From contig NZ_BAABBA010000003.1 of assembly GCF_039537705.1 (NCBI RefSeq), positions 267,155 to 331,154 on the forward strand: a DNA stretch of 64,000 nucleotides, in the 5' to 3' direction. The DNA comes from Georgenia daeguensis (GTDB lineage Bacteria > Actinomycetota > Actinomycetes > Actinomycetales > Actinomycetaceae). Both the position numbers and the translations under genes were made by a program. Positions 42,984-51,049 of the stretch are shown here, in pieces. The notes under the pieces were generated by a model. That model saw only the letters and a program-made list of their open reading frames with translations. It did not search any database and was not told the DNA's origin. How positions within the stretch are numbered: the first letter of the stretch is position 1; every line of letters starts with the position of its first letter.

Positions 42984-43595
42984 GTGAGAACGCGGACGCC
43001 CCAGAGCCAGGCGGGCAGAGAGGTCGCCGACCGGGTCTGGACCGTCCCGAACGTGATCTCGGCGCTGCGGCTGCTGCTCGTGCCCGTCTTCGGCGTCCTG
43101 ATCCTCAACGAGCAGGACGTCGCCGCGCTCGTCGTGCTGGTGGTCGCCGGCGCCAGCGACTGGTTCGACGGCGTGATCGCCCGGCGCTTCAACCAGACGA
43201 GCCGGCTGGGGCAGCTCCTCGACCCGGCGGCCGACCGCCTCTACATCTTCGTGACCCTCGTCGGGCTCGCCTGGCGCGACCTCGTGCCGTGGTGGCTGGT
43301 GCTCGTCATCGTCGCGCGTGACGTCGTGCTGGCGGGACTGCTGCCCATCCTCACCCGGCACGGCTACGGTCCGCTGCCCGTCCACCTCGCCGGCAAGGCC
43401 GGGACCTTCGCGCTGATGTACGCCTTCCCGCTGCTGCTGCTCGCCGGCGTCCCCGGGACGGTGGGGACGCTGGCCTGGACGTTCGGGTGGGCCAGCGCCT
43501 GGTGGGGAGTCGGGCTGTACTGGTTCGCCGCCCTGCTCTACGTGGAGCAGGTGGTGCGCATCGTGCGCCAGGACCGCGGCCGCACCCGATCATGA
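42984..43595 (+). CDS. CDP-alcohol phosphatidyltransferase (PgsA2-like)
   Basis: A 203-aa integral membrane enzyme with the full CDP-alcohol phosphotransferase signature SDWFDGVIARRFNQTS then LGQLLDPAADR, where the aspartates bind Mg and catalyse transfer. Hydrophobic helices flank the motif. The gene heads the conserved pgsA2-DUF881-sbp-DUF881-garA-ftsR locus, in the same position as M. tuberculosis Rv1822 (pgsA2). It probably makes a phosphatidylglycerol- or cardiolipin-type lipid. The next gene overlaps it (ATGA). Confidence 0.9.
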   Translation: MRTRTPQSQAGREVADRVWTVPNVISALRLLLVPVFGVLILNEQDVAALVVLVVAGASDWFDGVIARRFNQTSRLGQLLDPAADRLYIFVTLVGLAWRDLVPWWLVLVIVARDVVLAGLLPILTRHGYGPLPVHLAGKAGTFALMYAFPLLLLAGVPGTVGTLAWTFGWASAWWGVGLYWFAALLYVEQVVRIVRQDRGRTRS

Positions 43596-44581
43596 CGCAC
43601 GCCCGCGACGACGCCGGCGGGCCGGGCGCGCCGCCGGCGGTGGCCGGCCCGGCCACCCGGCCGAGACGGCCCGACGAGTCGATGTCGCTCCTGCGCGAGC
43701 TGCTCGAGAACCCGCTCGACGCCGGGTACCTCGCCGTCGCCGCCCGCGCCGCCCGGCCTGACCGGAAGGTCCCGGCGTGGCGCCGGGGCGTCGTCCTGAT
43801 GCTCTGCGCGGCCATCGGCATGGGAGGGGTGTGGGCGGCGCGCGAGCTGCGCGGGCCGCAGTCGGGCATGCTCCCCGCCCGCGCGCTGCTCGTCGAGCAG
43901 ATCGAGGAGCGGGCGGCGGAGGGTGAGGAGCTGCGCGCCGCGAACGAGGAGCGCAACGCGGAGATCACGAGCCTGCGGGACGCCGCGCTCTCGCGCGCCG
44001 ACGGGGATCTCCTCGCCACCGTGACGGATCTGGGCGCGGCGTCCGGGCAGGTCGCTGTGCGCGGCCCCGGGATCGTCGTGGAGCTGGAGGACTCCGACGC
44101 GGCGCAGCTCGGCGTCGCCGGCGCGGAGGACGAGCGGGTCACCGACGTCGACCTGCAGGTCCTCGTGAACTCCTTGTGGGCGTCGGGCGCCGAGGCGATC
44201 TCCGTCGACGGGCACCGCCTGGGGTCGACGAGCGCGATCCGCACGGCGGGAGAGGCCATCCTGGTCAACCTCGACCCCGTGGTCTCGCCCTACGAGGTCG
44301 AGGTGGTCGGTGACCCGGCGGACCTGCAGACGAGACTCGCCCGCACGCCGGCGAGCACCCACCTGGGGGTGCTGCGGAGCAGCTACGGCATCCGCGTGGA
44401 CATCCGGGCCGCCGACGAGCTCGAGCTGGAGGCGCTGCCCCAGCTGACCCCGCGCCTCGCGGAGCCGCTCACGTCCGGCGACGGCGGCGCGGGCGTTTCG
44501 AACCCGGCGCAGGATGTGAAACCCTCGGGTGACGGCACGGCGGCCGCCCGGGGACGGGCGTCGGAGGGGAAGGTGGGCTAG
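43592..44581 (+). CDS. DUF881 family protein (first copy)
   Basis: A 329-aa membrane-anchored protein. One transmembrane helix lies at about residues 63-82 after a cytoplasmic N terminus. A coiled-coil stretch follows (EEGEELRAANEERNAEI), then the DUF881 domain with VRGPGIVVELEDSD, LVNSLWASGAEAISVDG and ILVNLDPVVSPYEV. DUF881 proteins are thought to interact with the division/envelope machinery; function is not proven. The ATG overlaps the stop of the previous gene, and the last base of its stop is the first base of the sbp start. It corresponds to Rv1823. Confidence 0.88.
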   Translation: MTHARDDAGGPGAPPAVAGPATRPRRPDESMSLLRELLENPLDAGYLAVAARAARPDRKVPAWRRGVVLMLCAAIGMGGVWAARELRGPQSGMLPARALLVEQIEERAAEGEELRAANEERNAEITSLRDAALSRADGDLLATVTDLGAASGQVAVRGPGIVVELEDSDAAQLGVAGAEDERVTDVDLQVLVNSLWASGAEAISVDGHRLGSTSAIRTAGEAILVNLDPVVSPYEVEVVGDPADLQTRLARTPASTHLGVLRSSYGIRVDIRAADELELEALPQLTPRLAEPLTSGDGGAGVSNPAQDVKPSGDGTAAARGRASEGKVG

Positions 44582-44913
44582 TGCTCGCTCTGGTCGGACT
44601 CGCACTGGGGGTCGTCGCCGGCGTCCTGCTCGATCCCACGGTGCCGAGCTTCTTCCAGCCCTACCTGCCCATCGCCGTGATCGCCGCGCTCGACGCGCTC
44701 TTCGGGGGCCTGCGGGCCCGCTTCGACGGCGTGTTCAACGAACGGGTCTTCGTGGTCTCGTTCGTCTTCAACGTGCTCGTCGCCGCGTTCATCGTCTGGC
44801 TCGGCGACCAGCTCGGCGTCGGCACGCAGCTGAGCACCGCCGTCGTCGTGGTCCTCGGCATCCGCATCTTCTCCAACGTCGCGGCGATCCGCCGGCACGT
44901 CTTCCGCGCATGA
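44581..44913 (+). CDS. sbp: Small basic protein Sbp (DUF1290)
   Basis: A 110-aa membrane protein with three helices. It carries the DUF1290 landmarks LGVVAGVLLDPTVP, YLPIAVIAALDALFGG and RIFSNVAAIRRHV. In Bacillus the homologue lies near the division genes, and in mycobacteria it is Rv1824. It sits between the two DUF881 genes with one-base and ATGA overlaps, suggesting that the three form a complex. Confidence 0.9.
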   Translation: MLALVGLALGVVAGVLLDPTVPSFFQPYLPIAVIAALDALFGGLRARFDGVFNERVFVVSFVFNVLVAAFIVWLGDQLGVGTQLSTAVVVVLGIRIFSNVAAIRRHVFRA

Positions 44914-45893
44914 GCCCGGCACGCCCGGACCAGACCTCGGCAGGCGACAGGCGGGCCGAGCCCGGTCGCAGCACCCCGGACGCCCCGACCGCGGCGAGCT
45001 CCGGGGCCGCGCGACCTGACGCGCCCACGGAACCCGACGCGCCCGCGAAACCCGACGCGCCCGCGCGACCCGACGCCGCCGCGGGACGCGAAGCGAGTGG
45101 CGGCCCGGCGGCGCATGCAGGCGCGACTCCACCTGCTGACCCGGCGGCATCTTCCGGGGAGCGTCCCACCCACGAGCGCTGGCGCTCCCTGCTCGTCCCG
45201 CGCCTCACCCTCGGGCACGTCGCGGTCGCACTGCTGTGCGCCGGCCTCGGCTTCGCCGTCGTCGCCCAGGTCCGTCAGACCCAGGAGGACGTGCTCTCCG
45301 GGATGCGGCAGGACGATCTCGTCCGGCTCCTCGACGAGCTCACCCAGCGCAACGCCGACCTCTCCGACGAGCAGGAGGAGCTGCGCCGGGACCTCGCCGA
45401 ACTGCGCTCGAGCACGACGTCCCGCGAGGCCGCGCAGGAGGCGGCGGAGATCCAGGCCCGGACGCGGGGCGTCCTGGCAGGCACGCTGCCCGTGCACGGC
45501 CCCGGCGTCCGGGTGGAGATCGAGGACCCGGGCGGGGGCGTGCGCGCCCAGGTCTTCGTGACCATCCTGGAGGAGCTGCGCAACGCCGGGGTCGAGTCGG
45601 TCGAGCTGTCCGGTCAGCGCCTCACGGCCAGCAGCTGGATCCTGGACGGACCGGAGGGCGGGCTGGTGGTGGACGGCGCCGTGGTCGACAGCCCCTACGA
45701 GTGGCTCGCCATCGGCGATCCGGCGACGCTCTCCGTGGCGCTCGACATCCCCGGCGGTGCGCTCGCCTCCGTACGCAACGCCGGCGGCGAGGTGACCGTG
45801 ACGGAGGAGGAGGATCTCCGGATCACCGCGACCAAGGAGCTGACCGAGCCCGAGCACGCGACCCCGGTGCCGCCCGAGGAGTCGGACGGATGA
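44910..45893 (+). CDS. DUF881 family protein (second copy)
   Basis: A 327-aa paralogue of 43592-44581, matching Rv1825. The N-terminal ~85 residues are Pro/Asp/Ala-rich with a DAPA(K/R)P repeat, then one helix at about 97-117, a coiled coil and the DUF881 domain (VHGPGVRVEIEDPGG, ILEELRNAGVESVELSG, SPYEWLAIGDP). The N-terminal extension is not present in the first copy. The start overlaps the sbp stop (ATGA). Confidence 0.88.
   Translation: MSPARPDQTSAGDRRAEPGRSTPDAPTAASSGAARPDAPTEPDAPAKPDAPARPDAAAGREASGGPAAHAGATPPADPAASSGERPTHERWRSLLVPRLTLGHVAVALLCAGLGFAVVAQVRQTQEDVLSGMRQDDLVRLLDELTQRNADLSDEQEELRRDLAELRSSTTSREAAQEAAEIQARTRGVLAGTLPVHGPGVRVEIEDPGGGVRAQVFVTILEELRNAGVESVELSGQRLTASSWILDGPEGGLVVDGAVVDSPYEWLAIGDPATLSVALDIPGGALASVRNAGGEVTVTEEEDLRITATKELTEPEHATPVPPEESDG
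45018..45080. repeat. 18-bp tandem repeat in DUF881 gene
   Basis: GACGCGCCC-type units recur every 18 bases from 45018, 45036 and 45054 and encode a DAPxxP hexapeptide repeat in the cytoplasmic N terminus of the second DUF881 protein. Confidence 0.7.
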
Positions 45894-45987
45894 CCGGCTC
45901 GTCCGACAACCACGGGCCGTTGACCCCTATTGTTGCTTCTAGGACGGCGGCCGAGGGCCGGACCACGACGACGCAGGAGGTAGCCCT

Positions 45988-46485
45988 ATGACCACCCCGC
46001 AGCGACCGGACCGCCCGGGAGAGGGCGGCGAGGGCGAGCGCAACGACGTGACCAGCACGGCCCGGTTCGGTGCCATCGGCGCCGAGACCGAGAGCGAGCT
46101 GATCTCCCAGGGGCTCAGCAACGACGACGCGGCGGCCGTCGAGGCGCTCCCGCCCGCCTCCGCGCTCCTCATCGTCCAGCGCGGTCCCAACGCCGGTGCC
46201 CGGTTCCTGCTCGACGCCGATCGCACCACGGCCGGTCGTCACCCGAGCTCGGACATCTTCCTCGACGACGTCACCGTGTCACGCAAGCATGCCGAGTTCC
46301 TCACCGAGGACGGCGGCTTCTCCGTGCGCGACGTGGGCAGCCTCAACGGGACCTACGTGAACCGTGAGCGCATCGACACCGCCCGCCTGCGGGCCGGCGA
46401 CGAGGTGCAGATCGGCAAGTACCGCCTGACCTACCATCCCAGCCCCAACCGCGGCGCCTCCCCGGCAGGTGCTGGCCAGAAGTGA
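45988..46485 (+). CDS. garA: FHA-domain regulator GarA/OdhI-like
   Basis: A 165-aa protein whose FHA domain (LLIVQRGPNAGARFLLD, TAGRHPSSDIFLDDVTVSRKHAEF, VGSLNGTYVN, GDEVQIGKYRL) is nearly the same as that of mycobacterial GarA. GarA/OdhI binds and inhibits 2-oxoglutarate dehydrogenase and other glutamate-node enzymes; phosphorylation of a Thr in the N-terminal ETTSVFR motif switches it off. Here that motif is not seen. The nearest stretch is NDVTSTARFGAIGAETESEL, which still offers Thr residues. AGGAGG lies eight bases before the ATG. The next gene overlaps (GTGA). Confidence 0.93.
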   Translation: MTTPQRPDRPGEGGEGERNDVTSTARFGAIGAETESELISQGLSNDDAAAVEALPPASALLIVQRGPNAGARFLLDADRTTAGRHPSSDIFLDDVTVSRKHAEFLTEDGGFSVRDVGSLNGTYVNRERIDTARLRAGDEVQIGKYRLTYHPSPNRGASPAGAGQK

Positions 46486-47264
46486 GCCCTGCAGCACGAC
46501 GTCGGCCCGACGCCGCGCACGCCGGCGCGCCCGCGGCGAGGTCCCGGACCGAGGCGCCGCTCAGCTGGCCCCAGGAGGTCTCGCACGAGCCGTCCATGAG
46601 CATCGGCGCCGTCCTCGCCGCGCTCAAGCCCGAGTTCCCGGCCGTCACCATCTCGAAGCTGCGCTTCCTGGAGGAGCAGGGCCTCGTGACCCCGCGACGG
46701 ACAGGCTCCGGCTACCGGATGTACTCGCGGGCCGACGCCGAACGGATCCGGTTCGCCCTGACGGCCCAGCGCGACAGCTACCTGCCGCTGCGGGTGATCC
46801 GGGAGCAGCTCGCCGACCTCGACGCCGGGCGCCAGGTCGAGCAGCCCGCCCACGCCCGCGTCGTCACCCGCGACGGCGAGCTCGTGCGTCCCGCCGCCGG
46901 CGCGCGCGTGAGCGCCAAGGAGATCTGCGAGCTCACGGGCGCGACCGAGGCGGAGCTGGACGAGATGGCACAGGCGGGCCTCGTGCTGGCCGACACGAGG
47001 GGGCGGTTCCCCGGCCGGTCCGTCCAGGTGGTCCAGGCCGTCCTGGCGCTCGGCCGCCACGGCATCAGCGCCCGCCACCTGCGGACCGTCCGCACGAGCG
47101 CCGAGCGGGAGGCCGACGTCATCGACCAGGTCGTCGCCCCGACCCGCGCTCAGCGCTCCGGCGCCGCGCGCGAGCGCAGCGCGGCCCAGGCGGCCGAGCT
47201 CGCCGAGCTCTACGTGACGCTCCACGCGGAGCTCCTGCGCTCCGCCGTCGACCGCCTCGGCTGA
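46482..47264 (+). CDS. ftsR: MerR-family regulator FtsR-like
   Basis: A 260-aa regulator. A MerR helix-turn-helix domain (SIGAVLAALKPEFPAVTISKLRFLEEQGLV, then GYRMYSRADAERI) is followed by a second, degenerate MerR-like segment (VSAKEICELTGATEAELDEMAQAGLV) and a helical tail. This matches M. tuberculosis Rv1828 and Corynebacterium FtsR, an activator of ftsZ. The first ~35 residues are a disordered extension. It overlaps garA by four bases. Confidence 0.9.
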   Translation: MSPAARRRPDAAHAGAPAARSRTEAPLSWPQEVSHEPSMSIGAVLAALKPEFPAVTISKLRFLEEQGLVTPRRTGSGYRMYSRADAERIRFALTAQRDSYLPLRVIREQLADLDAGRQVEQPAHARVVTRDGELVRPAAGARVSAKEICELTGATEAELDEMAQAGLVLADTRGRFPGRSVQVVQAVLALGRHGISARHLRTVRTSAEREADVIDQVVAPTRAQRSGAARERSAAQAAELAELYVTLHAELLRSAVDRLG

Positions 47265-47321
47265 GACACGCCGGATCGGTCGGAGGGACGTGTTCCGTGA
47301 GCGTGGCGCCCCCGCGGGACG

Positions 47322-47327
47322 TACCGT
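47322..47327 (+). promoter_or_regulatory. -10 box, probable leaderless DUF151 transcript
   Basis: TACCGT ends six bases before the ATG at 47334. Confidence 0.5.
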
Positions 47328-47333
47328 TGCGGC

Positions 47334-47897
47334 ATGCGCGAGATGGTGGTGCTCGGCGTGAGGGTGAGCGTTCCCGGGAACGAGGTCGTCGTGGTGCTGG
47401 GCGAGCCCGGCGGCACCCGCGTGCTGCCCATCGTCATCGGCCCGCGTGAGGGCGCGGCGATCGCGTCGGCGCAGGCCGGCCTGGTCCCGCCGCGCCCGCT
47501 CACGCACGATCTGCTCGTCTCCATCCTCGACCACCTCGGTGTCGGGGTGAAGGAGGTGCGGGTGACGCAGGTGGTGCACGGGATCTTCCACGCCGAGCTG
47601 GTGCTGAGCGGCGGGCAGGTCATCGACGCCCGCCCCTCGGACGGGATCGCGATCGCGCTGCGCGCCCACTGCCCGGTGCTGTGCGACGAGACGCTCCTCA
47701 CGCTGGCCGGTGTGCCGATGGAGGAGGCCGGCCTGGACGAGGCGGACGAGGAGGCGGTGCACGGGAGCGCGCAGGCCACCCCGGAGGTCATGGAGGAGTT
47801 CCGGACGTTCCTCGAGGGCGTGGAGCCGGAGGACTTCGCCACCGGTCCGAAGGGCACCCGGAGCGCGGGCTCGCCGGACGAGCCCGACGAGCGGTGA
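47334..47897 (+). CDS. Bifunctional nuclease family protein (DUF151)
   Basis: A 187-aa protein of the DUF151 / bifunctional nuclease family, matching Rv1829 in the same position between two MerR genes. The conserved core is VLPIVIGPREGAAIASAQAG, RPLTHDLLVSIL and VIDARPSDGIAIALRAHCPV. Some homologues have RNase/DNase activity; the cellular role is unclear. The C terminus is an acidic extension. Confidence 0.9.
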   Translation: MREMVVLGVRVSVPGNEVVVVLGEPGGTRVLPIVIGPREGAAIASAQAGLVPPRPLTHDLLVSILDHLGVGVKEVRVTQVVHGIFHAELVLSGGQVIDARPSDGIAIALRAHCPVLCDETLLTLAGVPMEEAGLDEADEEAVHGSAQATPEVMEEFRTFLEGVEPEDFATGPKGTRSAGSPDEPDER

Positions 47898-47915
47898 GCC
47901 GGAACCGAGCTCGAC

Positions 47916-47940
47916 TCTCAACCTCGGGTCGAGGGTGAGA
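47916..47940. promoter_or_regulatory. Near-perfect inverted repeat, candidate MerR operator
   Basis: Two 11-base arms (TCTCAACCTCG and CGAGGGTGAGA) separated by three bases match at ten of eleven positions. The element is 19 bases after the DUF151 stop and ~155 bases before the second MerR gene, in the only long gap of the locus. There is no T run, so an operator is more likely than a terminator. Confidence 0.45.
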
Positions 47941-48096
47941 CACGCGCGGCAGACACGCCGCACCCGTTTGCGGTGCGCCTCGTTGACCAGGTACCGGCGC
48001 AGCCATAGCGTGGCCCCATCATGAGGAACGAGCGGTATCCTCGGACGAAGCGGCGAGAGCGGCAGTTCGAGGGATCGCGGACGAACGGAGAACCCT

Positions 48097-48678
48097 GTGA
48101 GCGGCACTGATGCGACGGCCGGCGCCGTCCCCGGCGTCCCCCAGCGGGCCCAGGGCATGCTCTTCGGGGACACGCTGCCCGACCTGGACCAGGACACCGG
48201 CTACCGCGGCCCGACCGCCTGCCGGGCGGCCGGCATCACGTACCGCCAGCTCGACTACTGGGCGCGCACGGGGCTCGTGGAGCCGAGCATCCGGGGCGCG
48301 AAGGGCTCCGGCAGCCAGCGCCTCTACAGCTTCCGCGACATCCTGGTCCTGAAGGTCGTCAAGCGCCTGCTCGACACCGGGGTCTCGCTCCAGCAGATCC
48401 GCAGCGCCATCCAGGCCCTGCACGAGCGCGGCGTCGAGGACCTCGCCCAGATCACGCTCATGAGCGACGGCGCGTCGGTCTACGAGTGCACCTCCGCCGA
48501 CGAGGTCATCGATCTCGTCCAGGGCGGCCAGGGCGTCTTCGGCATCGCGGTCGGCCGGGTCTGGCGCGAGGTCGAGGGGGACCTGGCCCAGCTGCCGACC
48601 GAGCGGGCCCACGAGGAGGAGGACCTGACCGTGGAGGACGAGCTCGCCCGGCGGCGAGCCGCCCGCAACGCCGGCTGA
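48097..48678 (+). CDS. MerR-family regulator (Rv1830-like)
   Basis: A 193-aa MerR-type regulator. The HTH domain is TACRAAGITYRQLDYWARTGLV with SGSQRLYSFRDILVLKVVKRLLDTGVSL, and the C-terminal part contains ALHERGVEDLAQITLMSDGASVY. This matches M. tuberculosis Rv1830, the third regulator of the locus. A near-perfect palindrome upstream (47916-47940) could be its operator. A strong hairpin terminator follows. Confidence 0.9.
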   Translation: MSGTDATAGAVPGVPQRAQGMLFGDTLPDLDQDTGYRGPTACRAAGITYRQLDYWARTGLVEPSIRGAKGSGSQRLYSFRDILVLKVVKRLLDTGVSLQQIRSAIQALHERGVEDLAQITLMSDGASVYECTSADEVIDLVQGGQGVFGIAVGRVWREVEGDLAQLPTERAHEEEDLTVEDELARRRAARNAG

Positions 48679-48692
48679 CCCACCCGCCGTCG

Positions 48693-48720
48693 ACGCCCCC
48701 GACCCGGTGGTCGGGGGCGT
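48693..48720 (+). terminator. Perfect 12-bp hairpin terminator
   Basis: ACGCCCCCGACC pairs perfectly with GGTCGGGGGCGT around a four-base loop, 15 bases after the MerR stop codon. It closes the garA-ftsR locus. Confidence 0.75.
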
Positions 48721-48797
48721 TCCTGCTGCAGCGGCGCGGCGCGACGTCGACGGCGAGCCCGCTGCGCGACCGGTGCGGCTCCCGCACCCCGCTGTTC

Positions 48798-49901
48798 CTA
48801 GGCGTCCGGGCACTCCGTCGCGGTGGCGCCGTCGTCCGGCCGGCCGCCCGCCTCCACCCACGTCCTCCACAGGGCGCGCGACCGCCCGCTCCCGTCCTCC
48901 CACGCCGCCGCGCAGTCCGCCGAGTAGAAGCCGGCCACGTCGACGTAGCCGTCGGCACTCTCCAGCCGGAGGTCGAGGAACATGTCTGCCACGGTCGGCA
49001 CGACGGTCCGGGCGGCGTGGTGCCCCACGTCCATGACGACGTCGTCCCCGGCGTGGCTCTCCAGGTCGCCCTCCGGCGTCGACCACAGCGACTCCGGGGC
49101 GACCGTGACGTCGACCGAGATGTACCAGCCGGCGACGTCGGCGCCGGACCCGCTCACGCTGACATGGACGTCCGTGGCGCCGGCCCAGCCCACCGGCACG
49201 GGCTGGCGGAGGTAGGCGTCGGCCAGGGCGACGATCTCGTCGGGCGCCGCCGCCGGGACCCGGAGCGAGCGCGTGTCCGTGGGGCGGTCCGGGTCGTACT
49301 CGCCGTAGTACCTGACCGAGAGGTCTGTCTCCTGCTGGGCGTCGGGCAGCTGGGTCGCCACGGCCTCGCGGACGCGGTTCAGGGCCCTGCCGGGTGTGCC
49401 GGGCCCCAGCCCGACGTCGATGGACCGGCGGTACTGCGCATCGACCGCGGTGTCGGAGACCGAGAGGGTGGTCTCCTCGAACCCGTGCTGCTCGAGGACC
49501 GCCATCGCTCGCGTCTCGTTGGACAGGGCGCTGAGCATGGCGGACGGGCCGTGCGCGTACATGCGCAGGTCCTGGTCGTCCTCGCCCCACCTGAGCGAGA
49601 CCATGAGCTCCGTGTCGCGGTACTCGGAGCCCTCGACCAGGTCCTGGGTGACCTCGATGACCGGCGCCGTCGCGAGGGCGTGGGTGCCGGCGCCCAGCTC
49701 GAGGTCGATGCTCAGGTACTCGTAGTCGCCGGGGCTGTGCCGCACCCGCGACTGCGTGACGCCCGGCACGGCGGCGAGCTGGTCCTGCAGCTCCGCGGTG
49801 TTGGCGTCCTCGGTGGGCTGCCCGGTGGGCTCGCACGCCGTCAGCCCGGCGGCCACGGTCAGCGCGGCGGCGAGGGCGACGACGGCGCGGGAACCAGGCA
49901 C
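48798..49901 (-). CDS. Predicted lipoprotein, function unknown
   Basis: A 367-aa protein with a lipoprotein signal peptide ending in GLTACEP (lipobox LTAC, Cys ~25), so it should be exported and lipid-anchored on the outer face of the membrane. The mature part has repeated alpha/beta segments (SRVRHSPGDYEYLSIDLELG, VRYYGEYDPDRP) but no recognised domain. The GTG start has no ribosome site; TACCCT lies seven bases upstream. Confidence 0.75.
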   Translation of the reverse strand: MPGSRAVVALAAALTVAAGLTACEPTGQPTEDANTAELQDQLAAVPGVTQSRVRHSPGDYEYLSIDLELGAGTHALATAPVIEVTQDLVEGSEYRDTELMVSLRWGEDDQDLRMYAHGPSAMLSALSNETRAMAVLEQHGFEETTLSVSDTAVDAQYRRSIDVGLGPGTPGRALNRVREAVATQLPDAQQETDLSVRYYGEYDPDRPTDTRSLRVPAAAPDEIVALADAYLRQPVPVGWAGATDVHVSVSGSGADVAGWYISVDVTVAPESLWSTPEGDLESHAGDDVVMDVGHHAARTVVPTVADMFLDLRLESADGYVDVAGFYSADCAAAWEDGSGRSRALWRTWVEAGGRPDDGATATECPDA

Positions 49902-49908
49902 GAGGCAC

Positions 49909-49914
49909 AGGGTA
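49909..49914 (-). promoter_or_regulatory. -10 box, probable leaderless lipoprotein transcript
   Basis: TACCCT (read leftward) ends seven bases before the GTG at 49901. Confidence 0.45.
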
Positions 49915-50030
49915 TCCGGACGAGCCCGCACGGAACCGGCGGCGGTGGGCGCCGCGGGCACGGCCGCGAATGATCGCCGAGGGCGGATCCGCCGACGGCA
50001 TGCCGGGCGCGCCGGCGGTGTTGAACGAAC

Positions 50031-50954
50031 ATGACGGATCCGCTCGACGCCTACTCCGAGGTCGTGACCACGGTGGCCGCCGCGCTCCAGCCCAAGGTCC
50101 TGACCGTGCTGGTCCGAAGCCGGCGGGGGAGCGCCACCGGCTCGGCGGTGGCCTTCACCGACGACGGCCTGCTGCTCACCAGCGCCCACGTCGTCGAGGG
50201 CGTGACCGGGGGAGGGGTGGTCGCGGCCGACGGCGAGGAGGCGCCGTTCGACGTCCTGGGCGCGGACCGTCTCTCCGAGCTGGCGGTGCTGCGGACCAGG
50301 CCGGGGCTCACCAGCCCCGCCGAGCTCGGCGACGCCGACACGCTGCGGGTGGGCCAGCTCGTGGTCGCCGTCGGGAACCCGATGGGCTTCGCCGGCTCGG
50401 TCACGGCCGGAGTGGTCAGCGCCCTCGGACGCTCGCTCCCGGTGCGCACCGCGCGGGGCGCGCACTCGATCGACGACGTCATCCAGACCGACGCCGCCCT
50501 CAACCCCGGCAACAGCGGGGGCGCGCTGGCGGACTCGACGGCGACCGTCGTCGGGGTCAACACCGCCGTCGCCGGCGTAGGCCTGGGCCTGGCGGTGCCG
50601 GTGAACTCCACCACCCGCCGGATCCTCGCCGAGCTGATCAGCACGGGCCGGGTCCGGCGGGCCTGGCTCGGCATCGGTGGGATCACCCTGGCCGTGCCTC
50701 CGGCGCTGGCCGAGCGACTCGGCCGCCGCACCGGCCTGCACGTGACCGAGGTCGTCCCGGGCAGCCCGGCCGCCACCGCCGGCATCTACCTCGGCGACAT
50801 CGTGATCGCCGCGGGGGAGCATCCCGTGCGGAGGGCCCAGGACCTGCAGCGCCTGATGCTCGGCACCGCCGTGGACCGGCCGTTCCCGGTCACCGTCTAC
50901 CGGCGCGGGGCGCTCGTCGACGTCGTCGCCACCCTGGGCGAGCTCATCGCGTGA
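50031..50954 (+). CDS. HtrA/S1C-type serine protease, probably cytoplasmic
   Basis: A 307-aa trypsin-like protease plus a C-terminal PDZ domain. The catalytic His is in LLTSAHVVEG and the Ser in NPGNSGGAL. The Asp position, usually SDLAVL or similar, reads SELAVLR, so Glu replaces Asp. The PDZ region begins near residue 220 (LHVTEVVPGSPAATAGI). Unlike most HtrA proteins it has no signal peptide or membrane anchor; the N terminus goes straight into the protease domain. Activity and location are therefore uncertain. Confidence 0.85.
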   Translation: MTDPLDAYSEVVTTVAAALQPKVLTVLVRSRRGSATGSAVAFTDDGLLLTSAHVVEGVTGGGVVAADGEEAPFDVLGADRLSELAVLRTRPGLTSPAELGDADTLRVGQLVVAVGNPMGFAGSVTAGVVSALGRSLPVRTARGAHSIDDVIQTDAALNPGNSGGALADSTATVVGVNTAVAGVGLGLAVPVNSTTRRILAELISTGRVRRAWLGIGGITLAVPPALAERLGRRTGLHVTEVVPGSPAATAGIYLGDIVIAAGEHPVRRAQDLQRLMLGTAVDRPFPVTVYRRGALVDVVATLGELIA

Positions 50955-51037
50955 GCCGCCGGCCGACCACCTGCGGGCCGCCGGCCGGGACGCGGCCACC
51001 GGTCGGTTGGCGGCCCGGGGGCGGGTGCGGGCTGCGA

Positions 51038-51043
51038 TAGGTT
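51038..51043 (+). promoter_or_regulatory. -10 box, probable leaderless OTC-like transcript
   Basis: TAGGTT ends six bases before the GTG at 51050. Confidence 0.5.
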
Positions 51044-51049
51044 GGCGGG

